A stretch of DNA of 64,000 bases from the NCBI GenBank assembly GCA_016214895.1, contig JACRMR010000025.1:1-64000 (forward strand), written 5' to 3'. Each line of letters begins with the position of its first letter. The stretch's first letter is position 1. The notes beneath the pieces were generated by a model, which saw nothing but the letters and a program-made list of their open reading frames with translations, was not told the origin of the DNA and ran no database searches. This document shows positions 18,801 to 26,782 of the stretch, in pieces. The DNA comes from a candidate division KSB1 bacterium (lineage in GTDB: Bacteria > Electryoneota > RPQS01). The position numbers and the translations under genes are program-made.

Positions 18801-19879
18801 CCTATTCCACATGGACGGTCCTGGCCTCCAATATCCCCAATACGGGAAGCTATCGCTGGTTGGTCGCGCTGCCCGCCAGCGGCACGACCCGGATTCGCAT
18901 CAGTGGAACCGCGCATGCCACCGTGCGTGACACGTCCAATGTGAATTTCCGTATCGCGGAACGAGCGATTACCGTCACCGCCCCGAATACCGCCGTAACT
19001 CTGATGCTTGGGGCCGCGAGCAATATCACGTGGTCGGCGCCGTATCTCTACAGCGAGTTTGTGAGAGCGGAGCTGAACCGGACGTACCCGGCAGGTGAAT
19101 GGGAGCTGATCGCGGACTCGACGGCCAATGACGGTTTGCACAGTTGGACCGTGACCGGACCGCTGACGACTGCCGCGCGCATTCGCGTTACCGGAACGGT
19201 GCACGCGAACATCAGTGACATTTCCAACGTGAACTTTGCGATCGGAGTGCGGTCGATCACGGTGACGCGCCCGAACGGCGGACAGATTTGGGTGATCGGT
19301 CGCGCGGATACGGTGCGCTGGACTTCGACGAACATGAGCGGCAATGTGCGAGTCATGTTGAATCGCGGTTATCCCGCGGGAGCGTGGGAGACGCTGGCCT
19401 CCAATGCCGCCAATAACGGTTCCTATCGCTGGGTCGCGGCTGGCGCGCTGACCGAGACCGCGCGCATCCGGGTTATGTCGATCAACTATGCCACGGTGGG
19501 TGACAGTTCGGACGCAGATTTCGCCATTCACGCCGGCGGTGAGCCGCTGCCGGGGGGAGGTCAAGTGGCTGGCACGACAGGGACGGGGGAGGGGATCCCC
19601 GCCGAGTATTCACTCGATCAGAACTTTCCGAATCCGTTCAATGCATCCACACAGATTCGCTTCGGCCTGCCCCAGGCCGGACTCGTGAATATCACTGTAT
19701 TCGACCCGCTGGGTCGCCGCGTGGCCGTGCTCGTGGATGAGCAGCGAGCGGCAGGCATTCACGTGTTGACGTGGGGCGGCGATGATGGCAATCGCCGCAG
19801 CCTCGCCTCGGGAGCATATCTGTTGAGACTAACGACAGCCGACTTCAGCCAAACCCGACGCATTGTACTCATGCGGTGA
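15884..19879 (+). CDS. M6-family (immune inhibitor A-like) secreted metallopeptidase with eight Ig-like repeats
   Basis: The start at 15884 (GGAG 9 nt upstream, then MIRFVILILTLLWATAMA signal peptide) is preferred over an in-frame GTG/ATG further left and gives 1331 aa. After a propeptide-like region, the catalytic domain spans about residues 75-450. It has a Ca-binding YDNDGDGYVDALFIVHAG segment, the zinc site VHELGHAAFGLPDLYD (first His near residue 244) and the downstream Met-turn-like WSLMAGGSWNG, all typical of M6 peptidases. Eight tandem modules of about 95 aa follow. A sorting module closes the protein (LDQNFPNPFNASTQIRFGL, ending RRIVLMR). It probably degrades extracellular protein while anchored by or exported through the sorting machinery. 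The promoter looks sigma-54 dependent. Confidence 0.88.
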   Translation: MIRFVILILTLLWATAMAMPPHPELVERIDRGDISPPFSLAHDAEIEARGVDAPTRIPYLDRLRDRRTLDEDFHAIAILIDFSDNTSRTAASSFDNLLFGSAQGTLPHFVSQVTYGALTVVTVNLPSALGWHRAPQSYAYYVNGQNGFGSYPRNAQKLTEDAIALVDPVVDFAPYDNDGDGYVDALFIVHAGSGAEYTGSNNQIWSHKWQTGYPQQVDGVTASVYSMEPELWANPGDMTVGVYVHELGHAAFGLPDLYDYGNDSHGLGRWSLMAGGSWNGTLGSSPAHPDAWCKIQMGVVTPTIVTGSQLGASIPAVENSATIFKLVPSGGGTQYALVENRQQTGYDASLPGSGLLIYHVDDAVAGNNNQWYPGRTNYGHYQVALEQADALWQLEQRTSSGNSGDPYPGSANNRSYNAGSNPNSRNYSDQLTGIAVQNIGNSGASMTADLYGAQPAAITLTVPNGGEAWYVGDADTIRWSASGFSGNVAIEINRNFPSGPWAAISSSATNSGWYRWGVTSGATTNARIRVRSVSYPAVRDSSDAVFTIAARTITVTAPNSAVVWLLGDSADITWTSQNLSENVSLEINRSYPSSSWSAIASNISNSGSYRWRIAGAASGTCRVRISGAAHPTIRDTSNVNFRVAARQITVSYPNTAVTVVAGDSANIQWTSAYMTGEPVRIELNRAYPVGSWELLADSTANDGSYRWGITEPLSTTARVRVRGTVHTTVGDSSNANFMIARRTITVTRPNTNLTWLTGGADTIRWTSANLAGNVRVELNRDYPGGSWEVLSASGTNSGWYRWNVSGPVTSSARVRVSAVNYPAVGDTSNSDFALVTPSVTVLAPNGGEFKLEGDSDTIRWTSTHLAENMRIELNRTFPSSTWVTLAASVPNTGTYVRTVPAGISTAARIRITAINHPSASDASDANFTIARRSITVTAPNTAVVWLVGDSASITWTSQNLPENLNLEIDRSYPYSTWTVLASNIPNTGSYRWLVALPASGTTRIRISGTAHATVRDTSNVNFRIAERAITVTAPNTAVTLMLGAASNITWSAPYLYSEFVRAELNRTYPAGEWELIADSTANDGLHSWTVTGPLTTAARIRVTGTVHANISDISNVNFAIGVRSITVTRPNGGQIWVIGRADTVRWTSTNMSGNVRVMLNRGYPAGAWETLASNAANNGSYRWVAAGALTETARIRVMSINYATVGDSSDADFAIHAGGEPLPGGGQVAGTTGTGEGIPAEYSLDQNFPNPFNASTQIRFGLPQAGLVNITVFDPLGRRVAVLVDEQRAAGIHVLTWGGDDGNRRSLASGAYLLRLTTADFSQTRRIVLMR
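17251..19540 (+). repeat. Eight Ig-like repeats arranged as two copies of a four-repeat block
   Basis: Each repeat runs ITVTxPN, then DTIRWTS or SITWTSQNL, then LNRxYPxGxW, then SYRW, then RIRVxxxxxxxVxDxSNxxF. Repeats 1 to 8 pair as 1/5 (PNGGE start), 2/6 (AVVWLxGDSAxITWTSQNL), 3/7 (TAVT start, WELxADSTANDG) and 4/8 (TVTRPN, GNVRVxLNR). This indicates duplication of a 1.1-kb four-repeat unit. Confidence 0.75.
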
Positions 19880-19937
19880 GGGACATGCGGAAGGCAACGG
19901 AGAGCAGTGGGGGTTGGTCGCAAAGGGGAAAAAGCAG

Positions 19938-19966
19938 AAGGGGACAGCCGGATTGGCTGTCCCCTT
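19938..19966. terminator. Bidirectional terminator
   Basis: AAGGGGACAGCC and GGCTGTCCCCTT form a 12-bp perfect stem with a 5-nt loop between the convergent M6 peptidase and 513-aa genes. Its core (GGGACAGCC/GGCTGTCCC) recurs in the terminator at 32505-32528. Confidence 0.75.
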
Positions 19967-20001
19967 GCTTCCTGAAGCGGACCGAATAGTCTCTGAACCG
20001 G

Positions 20002-21543
20002 CTACTCGAGAACCGGGGTTGCCGCCGGCAGCCGATAGGTCGAAAACGCACCGGCCTCGAAGGTCACGTGATAGTACCGCTGCGCCGGACTGGGAACAAT
20101 GGTCGCATCGGTATAGGTTTGTGCGGTGGTGGAGTCGATCAACGCGTAGGAACCGCCGAACGTTGGCGCACGGTAGATCTTGTATTGAGTGGCGCCCGGA
20201 TCGACCCGCCAATCGAGCACGATGTTGCCGGCAACGGGGCGAATCGTCAGCACGGGACCGACAATAATCGAGTCCGTGCCGGCGACCGACCAGCGGCCCA
20301 GATCATCACGCGTGCGCAGGCCGAACAGATGCAGACCGACCGGAAGTCCGGTCAATAAGACCGCCTCGTCCTCAATTCCTTCATCCCACGTGCCGTCGCC
20401 GGGAAGCGGAATCGGCACCCCGTTGCCCGGACCCGGATCAACATTGATGAAATACTCCGCCGCCGTCAGGTAGCGCTCCCCGCCGCCCGCGAAGGGTGAA
20501 CTGACAATCAGATACGCGCGATGAACTGGACCGATGCGGCCCAGATCATCAAGCGAACGCAGGTCGAAGTTATGTAGGCCAATTGCCAGTGCATTGGTAG
20601 CGAAGAGTTCATTGAAATTGACAATCCCGGCATCGGCATTATCCACGGGGACAAAAGCCCCACCGTCAATCCGGTATTCCATTTGAGTGACCAGACGCGG
20701 ACCCGAACCGGCGGTGTTCGAAATGACCAGATAACCATCGTGCACCGGGCCGACACGACCGAGATCATCGGTTGAACGAACTTGCAGACGATGCAGTCCG
20801 TTCGTCAAACCGGCCGTGGCGATAATCTCATTCAGATTGACGATTGCGCCATCGACAACATCCACGGGCGTGAACGCGCCGCTGTCGAAACGATATTCCA
20901 ACTGGGTGACGAGGCGCGTCGCAAAGGCCGCCGTGTTGGAGACGACAAGATAGCCATCGGTCACGACACCGGTGCGACTCAGGTCGTCGGTGGCGCGAAT
21001 GCGAACACGATGCAGGCCATCGGTCAGACCGACCGTGGAGACGATGTCGGCGAAGTTCGCGATGCCCGCATCGGCGACATCCACATTGGTGAAGGAACCG
21101 TTGTCGACTTGGTAGGACATTGAAGTCACGAGTCGGGCAACTCCAGACGCCGGGGAGAGCAGTAACAAACCATCCGTTGCTATCCCCCAGATATTAGTCC
21201 GGCCGGCCGTGAGACTATCCGGTCCGCGGACACTATCCGCCTTACAGCGAATCTTCACTCTGGTCAGTTGACCGGCAGTGAACGAACCCGTGGCGACACT
21301 GAAGGCCAGGCTCTCCTGCGCCTCCGGAGTGCCAAGGGCGATTGCGGTACCATTGCCGAGGCCGGGATCGACTCCGGTAAACCATTCACACTGGGTGACC
21401 ACGGCGGATTGCGCGAAAACGGATGAGAGCGAAAGCAGCAAAGCGATAAGTAGCTGCGGCAACAACCGGCTGCTCCGGTCGGCCCCCCCCTTGCCCCCCC
21501 GTGAACGGAGCGGGAGAAAAGGCAGAAGAATTCTCTGCTTCAT
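20002..21543 (-). CDS. Secreted repeat protein with FN3-like C-terminus
   Basis: A 513-aa protein with an unusually long polar N-region (LPLRSRGGKGGADRS) before its export helix (LLIALLLSLSSVFAQS). The body has an opening FTGVDPGLGNGTAIAL module. About three 65-residue repeats follow, each with VTxMEYRxDxGxFxPVDxxDxGIxNF, GLHxxxxRxxDDLxRxGxVxxGYLxVSN. A second FINVDPGPGNGVPIPL module and an FN3-like end (NIVLDWRVDPGATQYKIYRA) complete it. Such modules occur in FCB surface proteins that end in repeats announcing a paired VDPGPGNG unit. No sorting module is present. It starts 19 bp after the beta-helix gene upstream and is almost certainly translated from the same mRNA. Function unknown. Confidence 0.7.
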   Translation of the reverse strand: MKQRILLPFLPLRSRGGKGGADRSSRLLPQLLIALLLSLSSVFAQSAVVTQCEWFTGVDPGLGNGTAIALGTPEAQESLAFSVATGSFTAGQLTRVKIRCKADSVRGPDSLTAGRTNIWGIATDGLLLLSPASGVARLVTSMSYQVDNGSFTNVDVADAGIANFADIVSTVGLTDGLHRVRIRATDDLSRTGVVTDGYLVVSNTAAFATRLVTQLEYRFDSGAFTPVDVVDGAIVNLNEIIATAGLTNGLHRLQVRSTDDLGRVGPVHDGYLVISNTAGSGPRLVTQMEYRIDGGAFVPVDNADAGIVNFNELFATNALAIGLHNFDLRSLDDLGRIGPVHRAYLIVSSPFAGGGERYLTAAEYFINVDPGPGNGVPIPLPGDGTWDEGIEDEAVLLTGLPVGLHLFGLRTRDDLGRWSVAGTDSIIVGPVLTIRPVAGNIVLDWRVDPGATQYKIYRAPTFGGSYALIDSTTAQTYTDATIVPSPAQRYYHVTFEAGAFSTYRLPAATPVLE

Positions 21544-21562
21544 GACGAGAATCTCCTGTGGT

Positions 21563-22681
21563 TTAGTATTGCGGACCGACGCGACCGAGAGCAGTAGCGT
21601 TGACGGGGGTGCCGACGCCGACGAGATTCGGATTCAGAAGGATGTTGACCGCCCACGGGTAGTTGGGAACGCCGTTGTCCACGAGCGGCTTGGGACCGCC
21701 GTACGCGCCGCGATCGGATTGCGAGCCGTCGGTGAAGTCGAGCAGGCTCGGGTGTCCGGAGTTGATCTGTGCCGCACCGTTGGTGGGATCGAGATTCAGA
21801 TTGGTCGTTCCCAACACGTAGTTCAGCGCTTCATCGTAGTTGACAAACGGATCCGTGGAGAAGCTCAACGCGTTGGTACCCGGAGCGGCGACTGCCGTGT
21901 GGGAGGAGTTATAGTCCCAGACGCTGGAGGCATTGTAACTGCCCATTGTGGGGGTGGCCAGCCAATCGTAGAAGACGTTGTTGATGCCGATGACGGGTCC
22001 GCCCGCGGTACTCAGAGCGAGCACCCGTTTCCAGTTGAGAAATACGCAGTTGTAGAGTTCAACCGTGCCGGAGGTGGCTGTGCCTTCAATTGCCCACACA
22101 CTCGTGCTCGTGCTTCCGCCCTGATTAACAATAACCGTATTGCGGATGGTTGTCGGGTAGCTTTGACTGGTGACCTCCAGCGCGTAGCCGCTGGTCTGCG
22201 AAGACAGAATGATGCAATCCTCGATGGTCAGACCGCGACCCGTTGCACTGACGTTCGGGTCTGTCCATGTGATGCCGCGATTAGGGTCGGTCAGAATCAG
22301 GTAACAGCGTCGAAAGGTTACCGAGTCCACGTTGCTCAAGCCGCGAAAACAGTAACTCGCCGTACTGATGCGCATGCCCTCAATAGAGGTTCGATTGGCA
22401 CCTGATCCGTTGAAGTCCCATTGGGCCGCGCCCATGTTTACGATGGTCTGATCCCAACCTGCACCGATGTAAGTTAGGCGCTTGTTGGCCTCGTTAATAG
22501 TAGCGGTGGAGTACGTACCGGGGCCGACGAGAATGGTGTCACCGGTCACCGCTGCGGTCGCGGCGGCGTTAAGTGTGGTGTAGGTCCCCGCGCCAGTGGC
22601 GGACACATAACGCGTGGTGGCGGCGGCTGGCAGGGTGTAAAGCAGACCAAGAACGGTCAAACAGAGCAGGGTTTTCATCAT
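21563..22681 (-). CDS. Secreted right-handed beta-helix (pectate-lyase-like) protein
   Basis: The start MMKTLLCLTVLGLLYTLPAAA at 22681 is chosen over an earlier in-frame codon because it opens a perfect signal peptide and lies 45 nt below a strong promoter. This gives 372 aa. The mature part begins TTRYVSATGAGTYTTLNAAATAAVTGDTILVGPGTY, the usual opening of FCB beta-helix proteins. Short strand ladders follow (RGLTIEDCIILSS, YPTTIRNTVIVNQG, TVELYNCVFLNWKR), ending with a DRGAYGGPKP loop common at the end of such folds. No catalytic residues of a pectate lyase can be identified, so binding or structural roles remain possible. First gene of a two-gene unit. Confidence 0.7.
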   Translation of the reverse strand: MMKTLLCLTVLGLLYTLPAAATTRYVSATGAGTYTTLNAAATAAVTGDTILVGPGTYSTATINEANKRLTYIGAGWDQTIVNMGAAQWDFNGSGANRTSIEGMRISTASYCFRGLSNVDSVTFRRCYLILTDPNRGITWTDPNVSATGRGLTIEDCIILSSQTSGYALEVTSQSYPTTIRNTVIVNQGGSTSTSVWAIEGTATSGTVELYNCVFLNWKRVLALSTAGGPVIGINNVFYDWLATPTMGSYNASSVWDYNSSHTAVAAPGTNALSFSTDPFVNYDEALNYVLGTTNLNLDPTNGAAQINSGHPSLLDFTDGSQSDRGAYGGPKPLVDNGVPNYPWAVNILLNPNLVGVGTPVNATALGRVGPQY

Positions 22682-22732
22682 CGGTGATCCGGTGTGGTTG
22701 TTATAACTTGCTAATTCGAGTCCGTAAGTCCT

Positions 22733-22761
22733 ATTATACCCAAATGAGCGGCGAATTCCAA
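22733..22761 (-). promoter_or_regulatory. Sigma-70 promoter of the beta-helix operon
   Basis: On the minus strand TTGGAA, 17 bp, TATAAT (perfect -10). The predicted start near 22726 is about 45 nt ahead of the chosen ATG. Confidence 0.65.
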
Positions 22762-22881
22762 TAGCACACAACAATTTCCCCATGTGTGCCTCGAACGGCT
22801 TAGATGGATAATGACGAAGTTCGTGACAGTTGCCGGGTCACGATGTTTGGCGGGGAGAGGCGGGACATCATGGCAGGACAC

Positions 22882-22907
22882 GAAAAAAGGCGGGCTTCTG
22901 CCCGCCT
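22882..22907 (-). terminator. Rho-independent terminator of the STAS gene
   Basis: On the minus strand AGGCGGGC and GCCCGCCT pair around AGAA and are followed by a run of T, 34 bp after the STAS stop codon. Confidence 0.8.
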
Positions 22908-22940
22908 CACAGCGTCCGGACACTGAACTTTTGGGTCGGT

Positions 22941-23279
22941 CTACTTGAAACCCTCGACGGCTTGTGGTACCGAGGCGAAGATATCGAACACGCGATTGAG
23001 TTTGCTTATATTCATGATATTTTGTACGGTATCGTTGAGTCTGGCCAGTTTGATGTCGCCTCCGACGTCAACCAGCAAACCTCGAGCGGAGATCAGCGAG
23101 CCGAGGCCCGTGGAATTCAGCCAGTCCACGCCGCCGAAGTCCAGGATGATCTTGGTGCGATTGTTATACAGGGACGACTTCACGGTATCCAACAGCTCCG
23201 TCGTGTCGGGTTCGCCCATCAGCCGACCGTTGAGTTCAATAACGGTGGCATCGCCTTCGTCGCGGGTGGAAATGTTCAT
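22941..23279 (-). CDS. STAS-domain anti-sigma factor antagonist
   Basis: A 112-aa single-domain protein: MNISTRDEGDATVIELNGRL opens the STAS fold, and the phosphorylation-loop motif DWLNSTGLGSLISA is intact with its Ser about residue 60. The family (SpoIIAA/RsbV-type) binds an anti-sigma kinase when unphosphorylated and frees a sigma factor. An in-frame TTG 22 codons upstream is less likely because the conserved fold begins at the ATG used here. No partner kinase or phosphatase is adjacent; the gene stands alone with its own terminator, so its partners are elsewhere. Confidence 0.88.
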   Translation of the reverse strand: MNISTRDEGDATVIELNGRLMGEPDTTELLDTVKSSLYNNRTKIILDFGGVDWLNSTGLGSLISARGLLVDVGGDIKLARLNDTVQNIMNISKLNRVFDIFASVPQAVEGFK

Positions 23280-23391
23280 AGGGAGAGAGTGACGGTTGAA
23301 CCACAAAAAGTATCGCAATATAAGCTCATTTGGGCACAGAATCAACCCCTCAGACTGCGGCGACGAGCAGGGCTGTCAAGACGAACCGAGG

Positions 23392-23420
23392 TTGTAAGTA
23401 TGGGGGAATCCCGCTATATT
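23392..23420 (+). promoter_or_regulatory. Sigma-70 promoter of the metal uptake cluster
   Basis: TTGTAA (23392-23397), 17 bp, TATATT (23415-23420). Transcription would start at about 23427, only a couple of bases before the first ATG, so either the first gene is read leaderless or it starts at a later Met (23447). Confidence 0.5.
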
Positions 23421-23428
23421 GACAAGCC

Positions 23429-23755
23429 ATGTTGTCCGTCTCAACAATGTCGCCCGATTCGGCGGCGGATTCCTGCGATCGTCCTCGTGTAATTCGGTGG
23501 CTGATCGTCGGCATGCTTGTCGGTTTGCTTATGCAGACCGAACTGGCCGCCTCGGCCCATGAGTGCCATAACGATGAGCATCATGGCCATGACTGCGCAC
23601 TGTGCCAGGTCCTGACCTCGCCGGCGCAAACTGCTATTTGTACGTCGATTACGCCGACATCCGAGGAGTTTGTGGCCGTCCAGACGGCGCCTCAGACTCT
23701 TCACTGCCTCGCTGTTCCCTCCCCCCGCGCATCCCGCGCGCCTCCGGCCCGCTAA
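23429..23755 (+). CDS. Small His/Cys-rich exported protein at the head of a metal uptake cluster
   Basis: A 108-aa protein with one hydrophobic export or anchor segment (VIRWLIVGMLVGLLMQTELAASA, residues about 20-43). A metal-ligand-rich stretch follows, HECHNDEHHGHDCALCQ, with five His and three Cys. The layout of one helix followed by a His cluster and CxxC resembles small DUF2946-like proteins that accompany metal transport genes. It precedes an outer-membrane protein and ZnuA/ZnuB-like genes on the same strand, so a role in binding or sensing zinc in the periplasm is plausible but unproven. The C-terminal Pro/Arg-rich tail has little coding character. Confidence 0.55.
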   Translation: MLSVSTMSPDSAADSCDRPRVIRWLIVGMLVGLLMQTELAASAHECHNDEHHGHDCALCQVLTSPAQTAICTSITPTSEEFVAVQTAPQTLHCLAVPSPRASRAPPAR

Positions 23756-23847
23756 CCTCCAGTTCAGTGTTTTCGGACAGCTTCGTCGGCCGCCATGGTG
23801 GCCGACCGTTACTGTTTGGTTTCAAATTCACTATTGAGGTTAGCTCT

Positions 23848-24927
23848 ATGCAATATCTACGCACCGTCCAGTGCTTGTGTGCATTTTTGTCATGTGGACT
23901 CCTCTCGCTTGTCTATGGCGGAGTCACGAACCCGGACATCTCCGTCATCGGTCAGATGCGGGTGTTCAATACCGCCGACACGACCGACCCGAATCATGAC
24001 CGGGGTCAATTCGCTTTCGATGAGACCGAGTTGGTCTTCGACGCCTATCTGAATCCCTATGCCAAGGGGACGTTCGTATTTGCCGTCGTCCGGGAGGAGG
24101 GGATTGAAGTCGAAGAAGGCTTCTTCCAGATCATGCGCGGGTTGCCGCAGGGGTTCGCGATCAAGGCCGGAAAGTACCGGACCGGATTCGGCAAGCTGAA
24201 TCCGGTGCATCCGCATGCCTACCCGTTTGCCGAGCGGTTCGGCGTACTGGCGGAGTACCTGCCCGGGGAGGAATCGTACAACGAGATCGGCGGTCAACTG
24301 TCGTATCTACTTCCGCTGCCGGGCACTCTGGCCTCCACGATTTCAGTGGATGTGCTGCAAGGTAACAGCTTCAAGGTTGACGCAGATGAATCAGGGCAAG
24401 CTCGACCTGCCGTCCTTGGCCGCTGGTCGAACTTTTTCACGTTGCACGGCGAGTCGTCGATGGAAATCGGACTCTCGGCGACACAGGGAACGAACCATGC
24501 GGTGGACGGCACAACGACGACCGCAACTGGTGCCGATGCAAAAGCGAAGCTCTGGCTGAGTTCGCTAAGTTCGTTGACCTTGCAGGCGGAGTTCCTGGGT
24601 CTGAACAGGGAATATGCTGCGTACAATGACGAAGGTGTGGCGACCGGGACCGAATCCCTGACCCCCAACGGCGGCTATTTTTTCGCCGACCTGAGCCTGC
24701 GCAAGCGCTACAACGTGGGCTTCAGCATTGAACGCTATCAGCAGGCGACGGATGAGCAGCCGTGGAACCAGTCGCTCGGAGTCTTCGCGGGCGTAGCGCT
24801 GATGGAAGAGAGCACGCTGTTCCGGCTGGTACTTGATCACAATCAAGCGGGAGAAGGACAGGACTTCAACACGATTACCGTGCAGGCGGTGTTCTCGATG
24901 GGGCCGCACAAAGTTCACCAATTCTAA
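23848..24927 (+). CDS. Outer-membrane beta-barrel protein linked to metal uptake
   Basis: The ATG at 23848 (TTGAGGTTAG ribosome site, then MQYLRTVQCLCAFLSCGLLSLVYGG signal peptide) gives 359 aa. The mature protein starts with NPDISVIGQMRVFNT and has alternating amphipathic strands (GTFVFAVVREEGIEVEEGFFQI, FAIKAGKYRTGFGKLNPVHPHAYPFAERFG). It ends in a strand with a terminal aromatic residue (FSMGPHKVHQF), as expected of outer-membrane barrels. The KAGKYRTGFGKLNxxHPHAYPF segment is typical of zinc-regulated outer-membrane proteins found beside ZnuA in Bacteroidota-like genomes. It may pass zinc across the outer membrane, since no TonB plug is present. The gene upstream ends 92 bp away and ZnuA starts 17 bp downstream. 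Confidence 0.7.
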   Translation: MQYLRTVQCLCAFLSCGLLSLVYGGVTNPDISVIGQMRVFNTADTTDPNHDRGQFAFDETELVFDAYLNPYAKGTFVFAVVREEGIEVEEGFFQIMRGLPQGFAIKAGKYRTGFGKLNPVHPHAYPFAERFGVLAEYLPGEESYNEIGGQLSYLLPLPGTLASTISVDVLQGNSFKVDADESGQARPAVLGRWSNFFTLHGESSMEIGLSATQGTNHAVDGTTTTATGADAKAKLWLSSLSSLTLQAEFLGLNREYAAYNDEGVATGTESLTPNGGYFFADLSLRKRYNVGFSIERYQQATDEQPWNQSLGVFAGVALMEESTLFRLVLDHNQAGEGQDFNTITVQAVFSMGPHKVHQF

Positions 24928-24944
24928 CCGAGCGGAGCCAACTG

Positions 24945-25814
24945 ATGAAGTACATATTTCTGGCTTCGATGTTCGTGATGAATCTCTCCACGGCGGCGGT
25001 GGCCCAAGTGACCGTGGCCGCTGCGCTTCCCGACTTGGGCTCGATTGCCGCTTATATCGGCGGAGATCGTGTTGAGTGTTTCTCGATTGCCAAGGCCGCC
25101 CATGATCCGCATAGCGTGGAAGTGCTGCCGACTTACATGGTTAAGGTCTCGCGCGCGGATCTCTATCTGAAAGTCGGGTTGGGACTCGATCCGTGGTCGA
25201 GTCAGATCATCGACGGCTCGCGGAATGCCAAGCTGAAAGTGGTGGATTGTTCCGACGGCGTTCCGGTCCTGGAGCGACCGACGGTCGCGGTCAATGCATC
25301 GATGGGGGATGTTCATCCCAGCGGCAACCCGCACTACTGGCTCGACCCGGCAAACGGAATCCGGATTGCCCGGACCGTCGAGCGTGCGTTGGCCGCGGTT
25401 GATCCCGACGGTGCCACGGTGTACGCCGCCAATCTCGAAAAGTTCGCGGCGGAGGCGCAGTCCCGTATCGAAAAGTGGAATGCGGCGGCGGCTGACATCC
25501 CCAATCGCACGGTGGTTACCTATCATTCGTCGTGGGCGTATTTCGCAGCTGCATTCGGGTTTGAGATTGCGGCCAAGGTGGAACCGGTACCCGGCATTCC
25601 GCCGACGGCCTCGCACCTGAAGGAACTGGTTGATATGATTCAGGCGAAACAGATCAAGCGGCTGTTGCAGGAACCGTACTTCTCGGACGATGGAAGCAAC
25701 TACTTGAATCGGCAGACCGGAATTCGGGTGGTCAAGCTGTCACCGTCGTGCGCTGACGTGTCCCCCGAGTCGTACTTGCAGCATTTCGATCAGATCTTCG
25801 AGGCGATGCGGTGA
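24945..25814 (+). CDS. znuA: ZnuA-like metal ABC transporter substrate-binding protein
   Basis: A 289-aa periplasmic protein of cluster A-I. A signal peptide (IFLASMFVMNLSTAAVAQ) is followed by VTVAAALPDLGSIAAYIGGDRV. Metal ligands are recognisable in order: AAHDPHSVEVLP (first His), NPHYWLDPANGI (second His), TYHSSWAYFAAAFGF (third His) and LLQEPYFSDD near the acidic ligand. It captures Zn or Mn and hands it to the permease encoded 45 bp downstream. No His-rich loop of the type seen in E. coli ZnuA is present. A GAGCGGAG ribosome site precedes the ATG. Whether the ion is Zn, Mn or Fe cannot be decided from sequence alone. Confidence 0.85.
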   Translation: MKYIFLASMFVMNLSTAAVAQVTVAAALPDLGSIAAYIGGDRVECFSIAKAAHDPHSVEVLPTYMVKVSRADLYLKVGLGLDPWSSQIIDGSRNAKLKVVDCSDGVPVLERPTVAVNASMGDVHPSGNPHYWLDPANGIRIARTVERALAAVDPDGATVYAANLEKFAAEAQSRIEKWNAAAADIPNRTVVTYHSSWAYFAAAFGFEIAAKVEPVPGIPPTASHLKELVDMIQAKQIKRLLQEPYFSDDGSNYLNRQTGIRVVKLSPSCADVSPESYLQHFDQIFEAMR

Positions 25815-25859
25815 CATTCCGGGCACATGAAGACATGTGCCGCGGCGGAGACAAACTTG

Positions 25860-26705
25860 ATGATTGAAGCACTCACATATCCGTTCATGTGGTGGGCGCT
25901 GGCGGCCTGTCTGGTCCTGGCCGGAATCCACGCGTACCTTGGTTTCCATGTCGTCAAGCGGGGTGTGATTTTCGTCGATCTTTCGCTGGCGCAGTTGGCC
26001 GCGCTCGGCATGGCGATCGCCATCGCGACAGACCTGCACGATCACCCACTGGCGGCTTACTTGTTCCCGGTGGGAATGACCCTGATCGGGGCGGTCCTGT
26101 TCGCATGGCTGAGACGACTCGCCCATCGCGTTCCGCTGGAGGCGTTCATCGGAATTGTGTTCGCGACGGCGCAGGCACTTGTCATTCTCGTGTTGGAAAA
26201 GACGCCGTCGGGAACTGAACATCTCAAGGAGACCCTGATCGGCGGGATCTTTACGGTCGCGCCGGAGTTGGTCGTCAAGACCGCGGTGATTTATGCGCTG
26301 ATCGGCGTGCTCCATTTTGCCGTGCGCAAGCCGTTGTTCGCGATCAGCGACGATGCGGAGGCGGCCGCGCGCGCGGGATATAAGATCTTCTGGTGGGATG
26401 TGCTGTTCTACGCGACGTTCGGCATTGTGGTGACATCGTCGGTGCGAATCGCCGGAGTGCTGCTCGTATTCGCGCTGCTGGTGATTCCCGCCGTCGCCGG
26501 GGTGATGACATCCCGGCATTCCGGCTTGCGCCTGGCGGTGGGGTGGGCGTTCGGATTCGCGGGCTGCATTCTCGGTTTGCTGGCGGCCTTCCGCCTTGAT
26601 GAACCGGCGGCGCCCACGATTCTGGCGATGATGACGGCCATGCTCGCCGTGCTGGGCGCGGTGCTGTGGATCAGGCGGCGGCTGGTCCCGGCCGCCGGAA
26701 GGTGA
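25860..26705 (+). CDS. znuB: ZnuB-like metal ABC transporter permease
   Basis: Start MIEALTYPFMWWAL at 25860 (GGCGGAG 8 nt upstream) gives 281 aa. It has eight or nine hydrophobic helices and ABC-3 family signatures: GFHVVKRGVIFVDLSLAQLAALG near the N-terminus, and VRIAGVLLVFALLVIPAVAGVM in the C-terminal half, the conserved site contacting the ATPase. It forms the membrane channel for the ZnuA-like protein encoded just upstream. The striking point is that no ZnuC ATPase gene is present before the terminator at 26758, so the energising subunit must be encoded elsewhere or shared. Confidence 0.88.
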   Translation: MIEALTYPFMWWALAACLVLAGIHAYLGFHVVKRGVIFVDLSLAQLAALGMAIAIATDLHDHPLAAYLFPVGMTLIGAVLFAWLRRLAHRVPLEAFIGIVFATAQALVILVLEKTPSGTEHLKETLIGGIFTVAPELVVKTAVIYALIGVLHFAVRKPLFAISDDAEAAARAGYKIFWWDVLFYATFGIVVTSSVRIAGVLLVFALLVIPAVAGVMTSRHSGLRLAVGWAFGFAGCILGLLAAFRLDEPAAPTILAMMTAMLAVLGAVLWIRRRLVPAAGR

Positions 26706-26757
26706 GAATTTCATTGCATCTAACCCACAAAATCGCGATATTTGGGCTGGTGGAGAG

Positions 26758-26782
26758 AAACGGGCGTCATGCCCGTTTTTCG
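26758..26782 (+). terminator. Rho-independent terminator of the metal uptake cluster
   Basis: AAACGGGC and GCCCGTTT pair around GTCAT and are followed by TTTCG. Confidence 0.8.

Noticed and set aside
18467-19564. A 365-codon leftward ORF across the M6 repeats
   Set aside because: It mirrors the repeat periodicity of the opposite-strand protein and has no ribosome site.
25740-26714. A 324-codon leftward ORF opposite ZnuB
   Set aside because: His/Arg/Gln-rich low-information text; the plus strand is an unmistakable ABC-3 permease.
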